Shown: one piece after another, positions 1 through 6,060 of the stretch
Layout: every line of letters starts with the position of its first letter
Position numbering within the stretch: the stretch's first letter is position 1
Assembly: GCA_021772165.1 (NCBI GenBank)
Contig: JAJFMM010000125.1
Span: 1-9,749 of the forward strand
Origin: Chlamydiota bacterium
GTDB taxonomy: Bacteria; Chlamydiota; Chlamydiia; Chlamydiales; SM23-39
Direction: 5' to 3'
DNA length: 9,749 nt
Translations under genes and position numbers: made by a program
Notes under the pieces: generated by a model
Database searches by the model: none
What the model was told of the DNA's origin: nothing
Seen by the model: only the letters and a program-made list of their open reading frames with translations

Positions 1-73
1 ATCAATCTTTTTATCCTGCACATCCTGCCGGCGAAGCCGATCCTGCCCATCCTGTTCCTCTTATTCTTTAGTG
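1..73. repeat. Direct repeat copy 1 (right half of the CAGGAT hairpin element)
   Basis: This 73-base stretch recurs at 216-288 with only two differences (44 T/C and 69 T/C), an offset of 215 bases. It carries ATCCTG at 13, 22, 40 and 49, that is at steps of 9, 18 and 9 bases. In the second copy this is the right arm of a complete hairpin, so the left arm of copy 1 presumably lies outside the window. The match stops sharply at base 74. Confidence 0.85.
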
Positions 74-168
74 ACTGCCATCTAGTGAAAGCGTTTGATG
101 AGACGTACAACACGAAGACAGCGATTTCGGACCATCATGGCGTTGCCGTCACCGTCAAAGGATTTTAA
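1..168 (+). CDS. Possible 3' end of an upstream reading frame running through a repeat copy
   Basis: The first frame is open from base 1 to a TAA at 166-168. Its first part (1-73) is repeat sequence and translates as a hydrophobic stretch ending LPILFLLFFSDC. The remaining 30 codons (about 76-165) translate to VKAFDETYNTKTAISDHHGV and a short end, which has the composition of an ordinary protein. This could be the tail of a gene starting left of the window, or a small exported peptide whose hydrophobic start comes from the repeat: the FSDC sequence is faintly lipobox-like. It could also be a remnant of the original 5' end of the peptidase gene, separated by duplication. No start codon for it lies in the window and I recognise no family. 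Low confidence. Confidence 0.25.
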   Translation: MNLFILHILPAKPILPILFLLFFSDCHLVKAFDETYNTKTAISDHHGVAVTVKGF

Positions 169-172
169 AAAA

Positions 173-273
173 GGACAGGATAGACAAGATCGCCTGCGGC
201 GGCAAGATTCGCAGGATCAATCTTTTTATCCTGCACATCCTGCCGGCGAAGCCGATCCCGCCCATCCTGTTCC
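173..273. repeat. CAGGAT hairpin element, complete copy 2
   Basis: This is a gapless imperfect palindrome centred between 222 and 223. The left arm carries CAGGAT (176), CAAGAT (185), CAAGAT (203) and CAGGAT (212). The right arm carries their complements at 228, 237, 255 and 264. Every pair sums to the same coordinate total (445), so the arms align without any insertion. The GC-rich blocks at 191-202 and 243-254 pair at 9 of 12 positions, and the apex is T-rich. The same right arm, plus 15 further bases to 288, forms copy 1 at the window start. Similar hexamer-in-nine-bases repeats occur, as I recall, as dispersed intergenic elements in diverse bacteria. Whether this one is dispersed in this genome cannot be seen here. 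It is not a CRISPR array. Confidence 0.8.
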
Positions 274-288
274 TCTTATTCTTCAGTG
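216..288. repeat. Direct repeat copy 2, overlapping the hairpin's right arm
   Basis: This is the second copy of the repeat at 1-73, with 71 of 73 identical bases. The identity runs past the end of the palindrome (273) by 15 bases (TTATTCTT-type sequence), so the duplicated unit is larger than the hairpin alone. The simplest reading is a local tandem duplication of about 215 bases with an internal 98-base unique-looking segment (74-171 plus the left arm). Insertion of two dispersed elements is less able to explain the shared flank. Confidence 0.8.
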
Positions 289-328
289 CACTCTTGCGGA
301 TTTTTCAAAAAAAGAATACGTTGAGTCC

Positions 329-1267
329 ATGTCAGGATTTACACAGACCTATCAACACCGCGTTTCCGAACTGGGCGTAGAAGCCCTCTGGGAACAGACG
401 AATGTACCGCCATTCAACGAGCTGATCGTCAGCTGGAATGCGCTCAGACCCCTCAAAGGCAACTACCATCTCTCCGTCAGTGTACGGTGTCGAGGTGAAT
501 GGTCCGAATGGCTTCCCTATGCACAGTGGGGCGCAGATGGTCAGAAAACATTCGATTCAAGACATCTAAAATCCAGAGTTTGCACCTATCAAGACATCGT
601 CCATCTCGCAGAAGATCAAGTTGGCGATGCTTTTCGCATCAAAGTAGAGAGCACCCGGCAAGCCAATCTCGAGCGCTTCGACACTCTCTATGCTTGCGCC
701 TCCGATTTAAAACAGTTCGACATCCTTCATCCTGAAGAATTAGAGGCTGTACGCCTGCCGATCGAATCGCTCTATTCTCAGATGACTCTCAAGCACCCTA
801 GACACCGCGATCTCTGCTCTCCCTCATCGACCTGTATGGCGATCGATTTTCTTCTGAAGAAGAGAGCCGCAAATCCGGTTGATTTTGCTGCAAAAGTCCA
901 TGACGGCACCTTCGATATCTTCGGAAATTGGGTGCTGAATGTCGCAGAGAGCTATCACAGACTCTTTGGTCGCTATGATTGCCGAGTTGAGAGACTTCCC
1001 GATTTCACTACACTTCACAACTATCTCAAAGAGGGAGTGCCTGTTGTCGTCAGCGTCAAAGGGCCTCTGCCTAAGGCGCCGTTTCCATTCAATTTAGGGC
1101 ATCTGTTTCTGGTGTATGGCTATGATCCGATCGAGCAGCGCATCTTCTGTGCCGATCCGGCTCATCCCAGCGATTCGCAGACGCCGACCTACTATCCGCT
1201 TAAGGATTTCTTGGCTGCCTGGGCGCGTCGTAAAAACTTGAGCTATGTTTTTTCTTTGAAAAAATAG
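329..1267 (+). CDS. C39-like cysteine peptidase with N-terminal beta-sandwich domain
   Basis: This is probably a papain-fold peptidase of the C39_2 type. From the ATG at 329 the protein is 312 residues. Residues about 20-125 form a beta-rich domain containing ELIVSWNAL and EWSEWLPYAQW, typical of the domain that precedes C39-like peptidases in exported bacterial proteins. The catalytic half (about 145-312) has the nucleophile Cys163 in LCSPSSTCMAI, His258 in GHLFLVYGYD and Asp276 in CADPAHP, a complete triad. The frame stays open upstream to an ATG at 95, but those 78 extra codons read straight through the repeat and give a low-complexity QDRQDR/PAHP sequence, so I prefer 329 although its ribosome site (AAAGAA) is weak. 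Relatives are usually exported, yet no signal peptide is encoded in this frame, so the original 5' end may have been lost to the repeat. The stop lies one base from the convergent gene's stop. The substrate is unknown. Confidence 0.75.
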   Translation: MSGFTQTYQHRVSELGVEALWEQTNVPPFNELIVSWNALRPLKGNYHLSVSVRCRGEWSEWLPYAQWGADGQKTFDSRHLKSRVCTYQDIVHLAEDQVGDAFRIKVESTRQANLERFDTLYACASDLKQFDILHPEELEAVRLPIESLYSQMTLKHPRHRDLCSPSSTCMAIDFLLKKRAANPVDFAAKVHDGTFDIFGNWVLNVAESYHRLFGRYDCRVERLPDFTTLHNYLKEGVPVVVSVKGPLPKAPFPFNLGHLFLVYGYDPIEQRIFCADPAHPSDSQTPTYYPLKDFLAAWARRKNLSYVFSLKK

Positions 1268-1268
1268 A

Positions 1269-1643
1269 TTACTGCTTATGTTCTTGCACCCAGCGGCGCA
1301 GCTCAAAGTAGTTGGTAAGAAAGGCCACCAGCCACGTTAGAGCTCCTCCAATCACGACTCCCCCCACATCCGGCTGAAAGCCATAGGGTATGATCGCAAT
1401 CATCGTAAATCCGCCAAAACTAACGATACCTGTCAGCACAGCCAGCTTCAGCCTAGTCGGCAAGATCCCAATGATAATCAGAAAAGGGAAGACCGACGCA
1501 TTGAAAAATCCCAGCACCGCCGCAAACAGAAGATCTGAGCCCAGCGGAGAGGTCTGTGAATAGGTAGAGGCAATCCCCGGTGCATACCGGGTCAAGATGA
1601 ATACCGCCAGAAAATTAAGAATCAGACTTACATAATACTTCAT
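1269..1643 (-). CDS. Phage_holin_4_2 / YvlD-like four-helix membrane protein (second of tandem pair)
   Basis: This is a small inner-membrane protein of 124 residues from the ATG at 1643. Four hydrophobic segments are visible at about 4-20, 36-60, 66-84 and 92-112, followed by a short charged tail (ELRRWVQEHKQ). The pattern APGI early, then a segment with LGFFNASVFPFL, is characteristic of the family named phage_holin_4_2 (YvlD in Bacillus). Despite the name, members are widespread chromosomal proteins with no proven lysis role. The frame extends further upstream to 1700, but the ATG at 1643 overlaps the preceding gene's TGA as ATGA, which fits translational coupling and places the first helix at the N terminus. 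It is a paralogue of its upstream neighbour. Function is unknown beyond the membrane location. Confidence 0.8.
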   Translation of the reverse strand: MKYYVSLILNFLAVFILTRYAPGIASTYSQTSPLGSDLLFAAVLGFFNASVFPFLIIIGILPTRLKLAVLTGIVSFGGFTMIAIIPYGFQPDVGGVVIGGALTWLVAFLTNYFELRRWVQEHKQ

Positions 1644-2047
1644 GGCGCGCGCGGTGGCTCCATCGGTGGCTTTGGCACCTTGGGGCAGTTGTGCTTCCAT
1701 TCCAGATAGTTAGTCAATATGCTACCGAGTGAAACTACGAATGCCGCAATGAAAAAGCCCTCAAGACTCGTTACTTCAACGCCTAGCGGCAGCAGTTTCA
1801 AGAGCGCATAGGCTAAAAAGTTGATCACAAGAGCAATCAATGCAATCTTTGGGAAGTTAATCCCGTGCGGCTGGATAAGCTTCAAGATAGGATAGATCAG
1901 AGAGTTAAGCAAACCAAGGGCAAAGGCGAAAATTAGATCGGGACCGACATGGGGCAATTTAAGTTCACCAGGTTCAATACCTGGTAAAATATGATTCACA
2001 AAAAAAACGATCAAAAAGCTAAAAAACAGGCACTTTAAATAAGTCAT
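1640..2047 (-). CDS. Phage_holin_4_2 / YvlD-like four-helix membrane protein (first of tandem pair)
   Basis: This 135-residue membrane protein has helices at about 3-23, 37-58, 67-88 and 95-113. The family signature is HILPGIE after helix 1 and DLIFAFALGLLNSLIYPILK in helix 2. It ends in a proline-rich cytoplasmic or periplasmic tail (KVPKPPMEPPRAP) that the paralogue downstream lacks. AGAGGG at 2057-2062 lies nine bases before the ATG and supports the start. It shares the fold and the LPGI/LGLLNS landmarks with the gene that follows it at a 4-base overlap, so the two probably arose by tandem duplication and may assemble together. No endolysin, spanin or other phage gene lies nearby, which argues against a lysis role. 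Function is unknown. Confidence 0.8.
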   Translation of the reverse strand: MTYLKCLFFSFLIVFFVNHILPGIEPGELKLPHVGPDLIFAFALGLLNSLIYPILKLIQPHGINFPKIALIALVINFLAYALLKLLPLGVEVTSLEGFFIAAFVVSLGSILTNYLEWKHNCPKVPKPPMEPPRAP

Positions 2048-2069
2048 AACCTCATTCCCTCTTTTACTT

Positions 2070-2097
2070 AGAATAACAAATATTAATTAGAGATCAA
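2070..2097 (-). promoter_or_regulatory. Candidate sigma-70-type promoter of the holin-like pair
   Basis: On the minus strand TTGATC (2092-2097) is followed, 16 bases later, by TATTCT (2070-2075), matching the consensus at four of six bases each. The predicted start of transcription near 2063 would leave only the AGAGGG ribosome site and a very short leader before the ATG at 2047. This is inferred from sequence alone. Confidence 0.3.
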
Positions 2098-2139
2098 GCT
2101 CTTCTAGAAAAAATCTTTCAGCAAGAGTTCATCTTCTGC

Positions 2140-2145
2140 TAATAT
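2140..2145 (+). promoter_or_regulatory. Candidate -10 element of the oligopeptide-binding protein gene
   Basis: TAATAT at 2140-2145 matches TATAAT at four of six bases and lies nine bases before the ATG at 2155, so transcription would begin almost at the start codon. No purine-rich ribosome site precedes this ATG (the upstream bases are CTTCGTTCA), which agrees with a leaderless or nearly leaderless message. No good -35 is visible at 16-18 bases. Low confidence. Confidence 0.2.
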
Positions 2146-2154
2146 CTTCGTTCA

Positions 2155-3723
2155 ATGAGAATTTTACTTCTATTTCTACTTCTGACCTGCTGCTCCTCAC
2201 CGAGAGCACCTGAACCGCAGCGCTTAAAGATCTCTTTCAATGCGATGCCAGTCACGGTCGATCCGCGCAAAAGCAGTGATTTTATTTCCTCTACCCTCAT
2301 TTGTATGATTTTTGAGGGATTGACGAGATGCCGGGCCGATGGATCCCCCGAAATGGCTCTCGCCGACCATGTTGAGATCTCTTCAGATCGCCTCACCTAT
2401 CTCTTTCACCTCCGCTCCTCTGTCTGGTCCGATGGCACGCCTGTTACAGCCCATGATTTCGAAAAAAGCTGGAAAACGATCTTAGATCCCGCTCATGCGA
2501 ATCCGTCTGCTTATCTTTTTTACCCGATCAAGCATGCGGAGGCCTCCTACAAGGGTCTCGTCTCTTCCGATCAGATCGGCATCCGAGCTGTCAATGACTC
2601 GATCCTGGAGGTTGTACTCGAGAGACCAACAGGCTACTTCCTCTCCCTCACAGCCTACCCCTCTTATCTACCTGCCCCGAGCCATGCCCTCGACCGGATT
2701 GGTAGATGGACATCCGGCGAGCAGGTGCCTCTGATTTCCAATGGCCCCTTTTGTCTGCACTCGGCTTGCTCTAAATCGCATATCCTCCTCCGGAAAAATG
2801 AGCGTTTCTGGAATCTCGATCCGATTCATCTCGATGAGATCCACATCTCGATCGTTCCGAACGAGACGACAGCTCTCCAGATGTTTGCAAGAGGAGAGCT
2901 GGACTGGCTCGGCGGTGCGATCTCTCCGCTTCCCATCGATGCTCTGCAAACAATCCAAGATAGCCCTTCTCTGCAATTCTCCCCGATGGCGGCAACGACC
3001 TTCTGTGCGTTTAAAACGGACCATCCTCATCTCTCCAATCAGCACCTGCGCCAAGCACTCTCTCTTGCCATGAATCGATCGGACATCGTCGAAAAGATTA
3101 CGCAAATGAGGGAAACTCCTGCGACGCGCTTCATCCCCCCCTCTCTCTCTTCAAATCGCAATCGCCTCCTCTATCAGCCCCACGATCCTGAGCTCGCAAA
3201 ACTCCATCTACAAAAGGCCCTTAGCGAATTAGAGATCGAGCCCAAAGAGATCCATCTGACGCTCTCCTTCCGATCGACACAACTCGATGCACGTATCGCT
3301 CAGATCTTGCAAACACAGTGGAAAGAGACGCTCGGCCTCACGATTGCACTCGAGCAGAAAGAGCCTCAAAATTTTAAAGAGCTCCTCTACCATCGAAAGT
3401 TTGATCTTGCTCTCGCCTTCTGGATTGCTCAGTTCAGCGATCCGATCAATATTTTAGAGCGCTTTGAAAACAGTGAGAACTGGAAAAATTATCCCGGCTG
3501 GAACAATGAGCAGTTCACAAAGCTTGTGCGCTCTGCTTGGAGCCAAACAGATCAGCTCAAGCGCTTCTCTCTGATCGATGAGGCAGAAGATCTGTTGGCA
3601 GAAGAGATGCCGCTCGCTCCGATCTATCACTGGAGCAATATGAGCCTCTGTAATCCCCGTCTTCAGAACATTCAAATGACACCTAATGGAGCCGTGCTTT
3701 TTGAGTATTGCTACTGGGAATGA
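2155..3723 (+). CDS. oppA: Oligopeptide-binding protein of an ABC importer (SBP family 5)
   Basis: This 522-residue periplasmic binding protein would capture oligopeptides for an Opp-type ABC importer. The N terminus MRILLLFLLLTCCSS is a short signal sequence ending in adjacent cysteines (12 and 13), suggesting a lipoprotein, although the residue before either cysteine is not the usual Gly or Ala. Family features in order are the VDPRKSSDF segment (about 35-43), FEGLTRC (53-59), the hallmark VWSDGTPVTAHDFEKSWK (about 90-107), an FWNLDPIHLDEI strand (218-229), LRQALSLAMNR (298-308) and an LWIAQFSDP-like site (AFWIAQFSDP, 421-430). Length is normal for OppA. The permease and ATPase genes are absent from the window, so it is an orphan binding protein. 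Chlamydiae commonly carry several such genes. The ATG has no ribosome site. Specificity, whether for peptides or for murein peptides, cannot be read from the sequence. Confidence 0.9.
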   Translation: MRILLLFLLLTCCSSPRAPEPQRLKISFNAMPVTVDPRKSSDFISSTLICMIFEGLTRCRADGSPEMALADHVEISSDRLTYLFHLRSSVWSDGTPVTAHDFEKSWKTILDPAHANPSAYLFYPIKHAEASYKGLVSSDQIGIRAVNDSILEVVLERPTGYFLSLTAYPSYLPAPSHALDRIGRWTSGEQVPLISNGPFCLHSACSKSHILLRKNERFWNLDPIHLDEIHISIVPNETTALQMFARGELDWLGGAISPLPIDALQTIQDSPSLQFSPMAATTFCAFKTDHPHLSNQHLRQALSLAMNRSDIVEKITQMRETPATRFIPPSLSSNRNRLLYQPHDPELAKLHLQKALSELEIEPKEIHLTLSFRSTQLDARIAQILQTQWKETLGLTIALEQKEPQNFKELLYHRKFDLALAFWIAQFSDPINILERFENSENWKNYPGWNNEQFTKLVRSAWSQTDQLKRFSLIDEAEDLLAEEMPLAPIYHWSNMSLCNPRLQNIQMTPNGAVLFEYCYWE

Positions 3724-3747
3724 ACGCCCTTTCGAAAAAAAACTTAA

Positions 3748-3773
3748 CACAAAACGAAAAAATTCTTTTTGTG
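3748..3773. repeat. AT-rich inverted repeat downstream of oppA
   Basis: The 26 bases from CACAAAACGAA to TTCTTTTTGTG pair as seven base pairs, one C/T mismatch and three more pairs around an AAAA loop. The repeat lies 24 bases after the oppA stop and overlaps the candidate -35 of the next gene. It lacks a following T tract on the plus strand, so it is a poor intrinsic terminator. It could be a weak terminator or a binding site. Low confidence in function. Confidence 0.4.
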
Positions 3774-3796
3774 AATCTCCTGATCCAGTGTAAGAT
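3769..3796 (+). promoter_or_regulatory. Candidate promoter of the 708-residue protein gene
   Basis: TTGTGA (3769-3774) and TAAGAT (3791-3796) are 16 bases apart, each matching the consensus at four of six bases. Transcription would start near 3803, about 36 bases before the GTG start. The -35 overlaps the 3' arm of the inverted repeat. Inferred from sequence only. Confidence 0.3.
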
Positions 3797-3838
3797 AACG
3801 TCCCTTCGATAAATTTCGGAAAAGAAAAGAAGTATCAC

Positions 3839-5965
3839 GTGGACATTCAAATGCGCTCGGAAAGCCTTAAAAAAGAGTCCGGCACCAATCCCTTTCTGAT
3901 TCAAACGGTCTTCTCCTCCACGAACAATGATGATATGGCAGGATTTTTAGCCTCGGCTCAGCAGATGATCGAAGGCATGATTCCGGAATCCTATCAATAT
4001 ACGATTGCGCAGCAAGTCTCTCCAGAGGAGATCAATGCCGCTTTCTACCGCTTTAGTAGGCAGATTCCCGTCATCAAATACGCAGTCATAGCGGAAGAGC
4101 AGAAAGGCCTACTTCTAAAGATGCTCTGTCAGGCAGATTTCACTGAGGGCGTCGGCCGCTACATCACTGAAATGTTTAGCCGCTGGATGATTCCCGGCAA
4201 AAAGATCGCCAATGTAGCTGGACTGGGTCTGCACTTCTCTTTTGTGCATTTTCCTCAGCAGCAGTTCTACTTTAGGCAAGAGTTTTTCAAGTTCGATAAC
4301 TCTTCAGACCTCTCTCAAGCTCTTCGTGTCGTCTCCCTTCTGGTCGAAGAGACTCGCGTCAATATCCTCGCTGTCTATCAAGCCCGCTATCTCGCGTCTC
4401 TCAAGAGTCTCTCCTACGAGCATCGATCTCGACTCATGCAGCAGAACATCTCGTCTCTCTTCAAAGAGCCGAATCCTTCTGGAGATCGCAACGCCTACGA
4501 CCGTATCCATCAATTCCTGGTCAAATTATCAGAAGAAGAGAAGCAGGGCCTTGTCAAAGAGAACATGAACTACCTGATGCACAATCGGCCGCAGGATTTC
4601 GACAGAGACATCTTCCAGGAAATGACCGGATTCACCTCTCATCTGCGCGATCCTTTTACGACTGTCCGCCAGCCGCGTCATATCAGCAGGATTGTGGCGT
4701 TCCACTACCTTTTCAAAAAGTCACTCCTGCAATCGATCCAAGAAGATCCTGATGAGCGCCATCTGAGCATCAAACTGCTCAAAGCGCAGCTGACAGGCGA
4801 GAAACCTGTAGTCGGTATCCTCATCGGTATGAATCTCTTGCGAGAATCGGAGCGCTTCGACCGCAAGCATCTCTTCAGTGCAATTCAGAGCTGCCTGCCT
4901 CATGCCACCGCTGTAACAGATTCGTTCATCGTCGACCGCAGAGAAGATAAGCTCAGGATTTTCTACCTTGAGATCAAAAAACCGCAGGGTGGCCTCTTCT
5001 CAGTGCAGGAGATACGTCTCTTAAGGGAAGAGCTGCCGGAAAGACTCAAGCGCCGTGTCGAAAACAGCATGCATCCGATCTTTATGCCACGCAATGAAGA
5101 AGAGGTGCTGCGTACCATTGTGGTCTTGAGCAAACAGATCAAATTCTTAAGAGACCTACCCCAAGTAACGATTCACTATGAAAAGCAGAGCGATTCTGAA
5201 ATCACCTTCTTGATCGTTCTGGTCCGCGTCCTGAAAGAGAAAGATCTGCCCTTCAAAGAACTGATGCAGAGCTCTAGCTCCACTCTGAGAATCATGGTCG
5301 ATGAGATTCGCGCAGCAGGTATGCTCAAGCGCCGCTTCCCTAAAGAAGCCGTCGTCTTTAGAGCCATGCTCGACAAAGCCCCCTTCTTCCGCAAAGACTT
5401 CTCCCTGAACTTGAAGCGCGCTCGCCAGAAAGTCAGTGCAGAGCTGCGTCAACTCTTGGGAGATTTCCGCGACTTCAATGGTGGAATGATGCACAAGCAG
5501 GACGAAGCGCTCGAGCATTTGCGCAAAACTCTCGGCTCCGCCGCCGTCCATCACGAGATCCTTCTGGAGAATTTCTTCTACTCTCTCCGCCCCGGCATCA
5601 TGCAGACAATCCACTCACCAGAAAACTTAACCACTCTCTTCAATCTACTGCTAGAAGTGCTTGAGGAAGATCTGCTGCACAAGGCCTTCAGCTTAAAAGT
5701 CTCTGGTGAGGGGAAATACTTCCTCGCCATGATCGGAGCAGCAGCACCTACCTTCAAAGAGGAGGTCATGACCGCCGTGGCTCAGCTGAGGATCCCTTCC
5801 TACGACCTCACGACCACCTTCTTGCATGTTCAGGAGAATGCCACGCTAGGCTATGTGCTCAGGACAGAGGATGTGGAAAAACGCTCTCAGTTCCAGCAGG
5901 TGCTACTCGATGCCATGCTGAAGTGGAAGATCAACTTTGCCTGTCTCGTTAAGTGCTCTGATTAG
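3839..5965 (+). CDS. Conserved-looking large protein of unknown function (708 aa)
   Basis: I do not recognise this protein. It has no signal peptide and no clear membrane helix, so it is probably cytoplasmic. It reads as a folded alpha/beta protein with several modules: a helical N-terminal third (about 30-300, with EEINAAFYRFSRQIP near 63-77 and LLVEETRVNILAVYQARY near 167-184), a central mixed part (about 322-465) with strand-like PVVGILIGMNL and KLRIFYLEIKKPQGG followed by HPIFMPRNEEEV and PQVTIHYE, and a charged helical part (about 500-580) leading to a C-terminal alpha/beta domain. No catalytic motif such as a P-loop, GHSMG or a Rossmann glycine pattern was found. The GTG at 3839 is chosen because AAGAAG lies six bases before it; the ATG at 3851 would be too far from that site. 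It stands alone between oppA and a convergent gene. Codon use resembles its neighbours. Confidence 0.7.
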   Translation: MDIQMRSESLKKESGTNPFLIQTVFSSTNNDDMAGFLASAQQMIEGMIPESYQYTIAQQVSPEEINAAFYRFSRQIPVIKYAVIAEEQKGLLLKMLCQADFTEGVGRYITEMFSRWMIPGKKIANVAGLGLHFSFVHFPQQQFYFRQEFFKFDNSSDLSQALRVVSLLVEETRVNILAVYQARYLASLKSLSYEHRSRLMQQNISSLFKEPNPSGDRNAYDRIHQFLVKLSEEEKQGLVKENMNYLMHNRPQDFDRDIFQEMTGFTSHLRDPFTTVRQPRHISRIVAFHYLFKKSLLQSIQEDPDERHLSIKLLKAQLTGEKPVVGILIGMNLLRESERFDRKHLFSAIQSCLPHATAVTDSFIVDRREDKLRIFYLEIKKPQGGLFSVQEIRLLREELPERLKRRVENSMHPIFMPRNEEEVLRTIVVLSKQIKFLRDLPQVTIHYEKQSDSEITFLIVLVRVLKEKDLPFKELMQSSSSTLRIMVDEIRAAGMLKRRFPKEAVVFRAMLDKAPFFRKDFSLNLKRARQKVSAELRQLLGDFRDFNGGMMHKQDEALEHLRKTLGSAAVHHEILLENFFYSLRPGIMQTIHSPENLTTLFNLLLEVLEEDLLHKAFSLKVSGEGKYFLAMIGAAAPTFKEEVMTAVAQLRIPSYDLTTTFLHVQENATLGYVLRTEDVEKRSQFQQVLLDAMLKWKINFACLVKCSD

Positions 5966-6060
5966 CCCCAATCTAATATATAATTATATGCAGCTGGAGG
6001 GAATTCACCGATCTTCCACACTTGTAGTTTTAGAATGGATCTCTCAACAGACTAAGAGAG

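Noticed and set aside
1..288. Repeats at the window start as a CRISPR array
   Set aside because: Only two copies 215 bases apart, inverted-repeat structure and no equal-sized spacers or cas genes.
95..328. Peptidase start at the ATG at 95
   Set aside because: The 78 extra codons translate repeat DNA into low-complexity sequence, and there is no ribosome site or family similarity; kept only as an alternative.
1269..2047. Prophage lysis cassette
   Set aside because: The holin family name is misleading for chromosomal members; no endolysin, spanin, tail or integrase gene is nearby.
2668..3105. Minus-strand open frame of 145 codons inside oppA
   Set aside because: Shadow of the well-supported oppA frame; its translation is Arg- and Cys-rich and resembles no family.
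5156..5614. Minus-strand open frame of 152 codons inside the 708-residue gene
   Set aside because: Overlaps a long coherent plus-strand frame; no ribosome site; composition is that of an antisense shadow.
5978..5989. Perfect 12-base AT palindrome ATATAATTATAT between convergent genes
   Set aside because: Pure A/T palindromes of this length arise by chance in AT-rich spacers, and no T tract or GC stem makes it a terminator.
6041..6060. CTCTC/GAGAG stem just before the stop of the exported protein gene
   Set aside because: Only five base pairs around a ten-base loop, and no T tract; too weak for a terminator.
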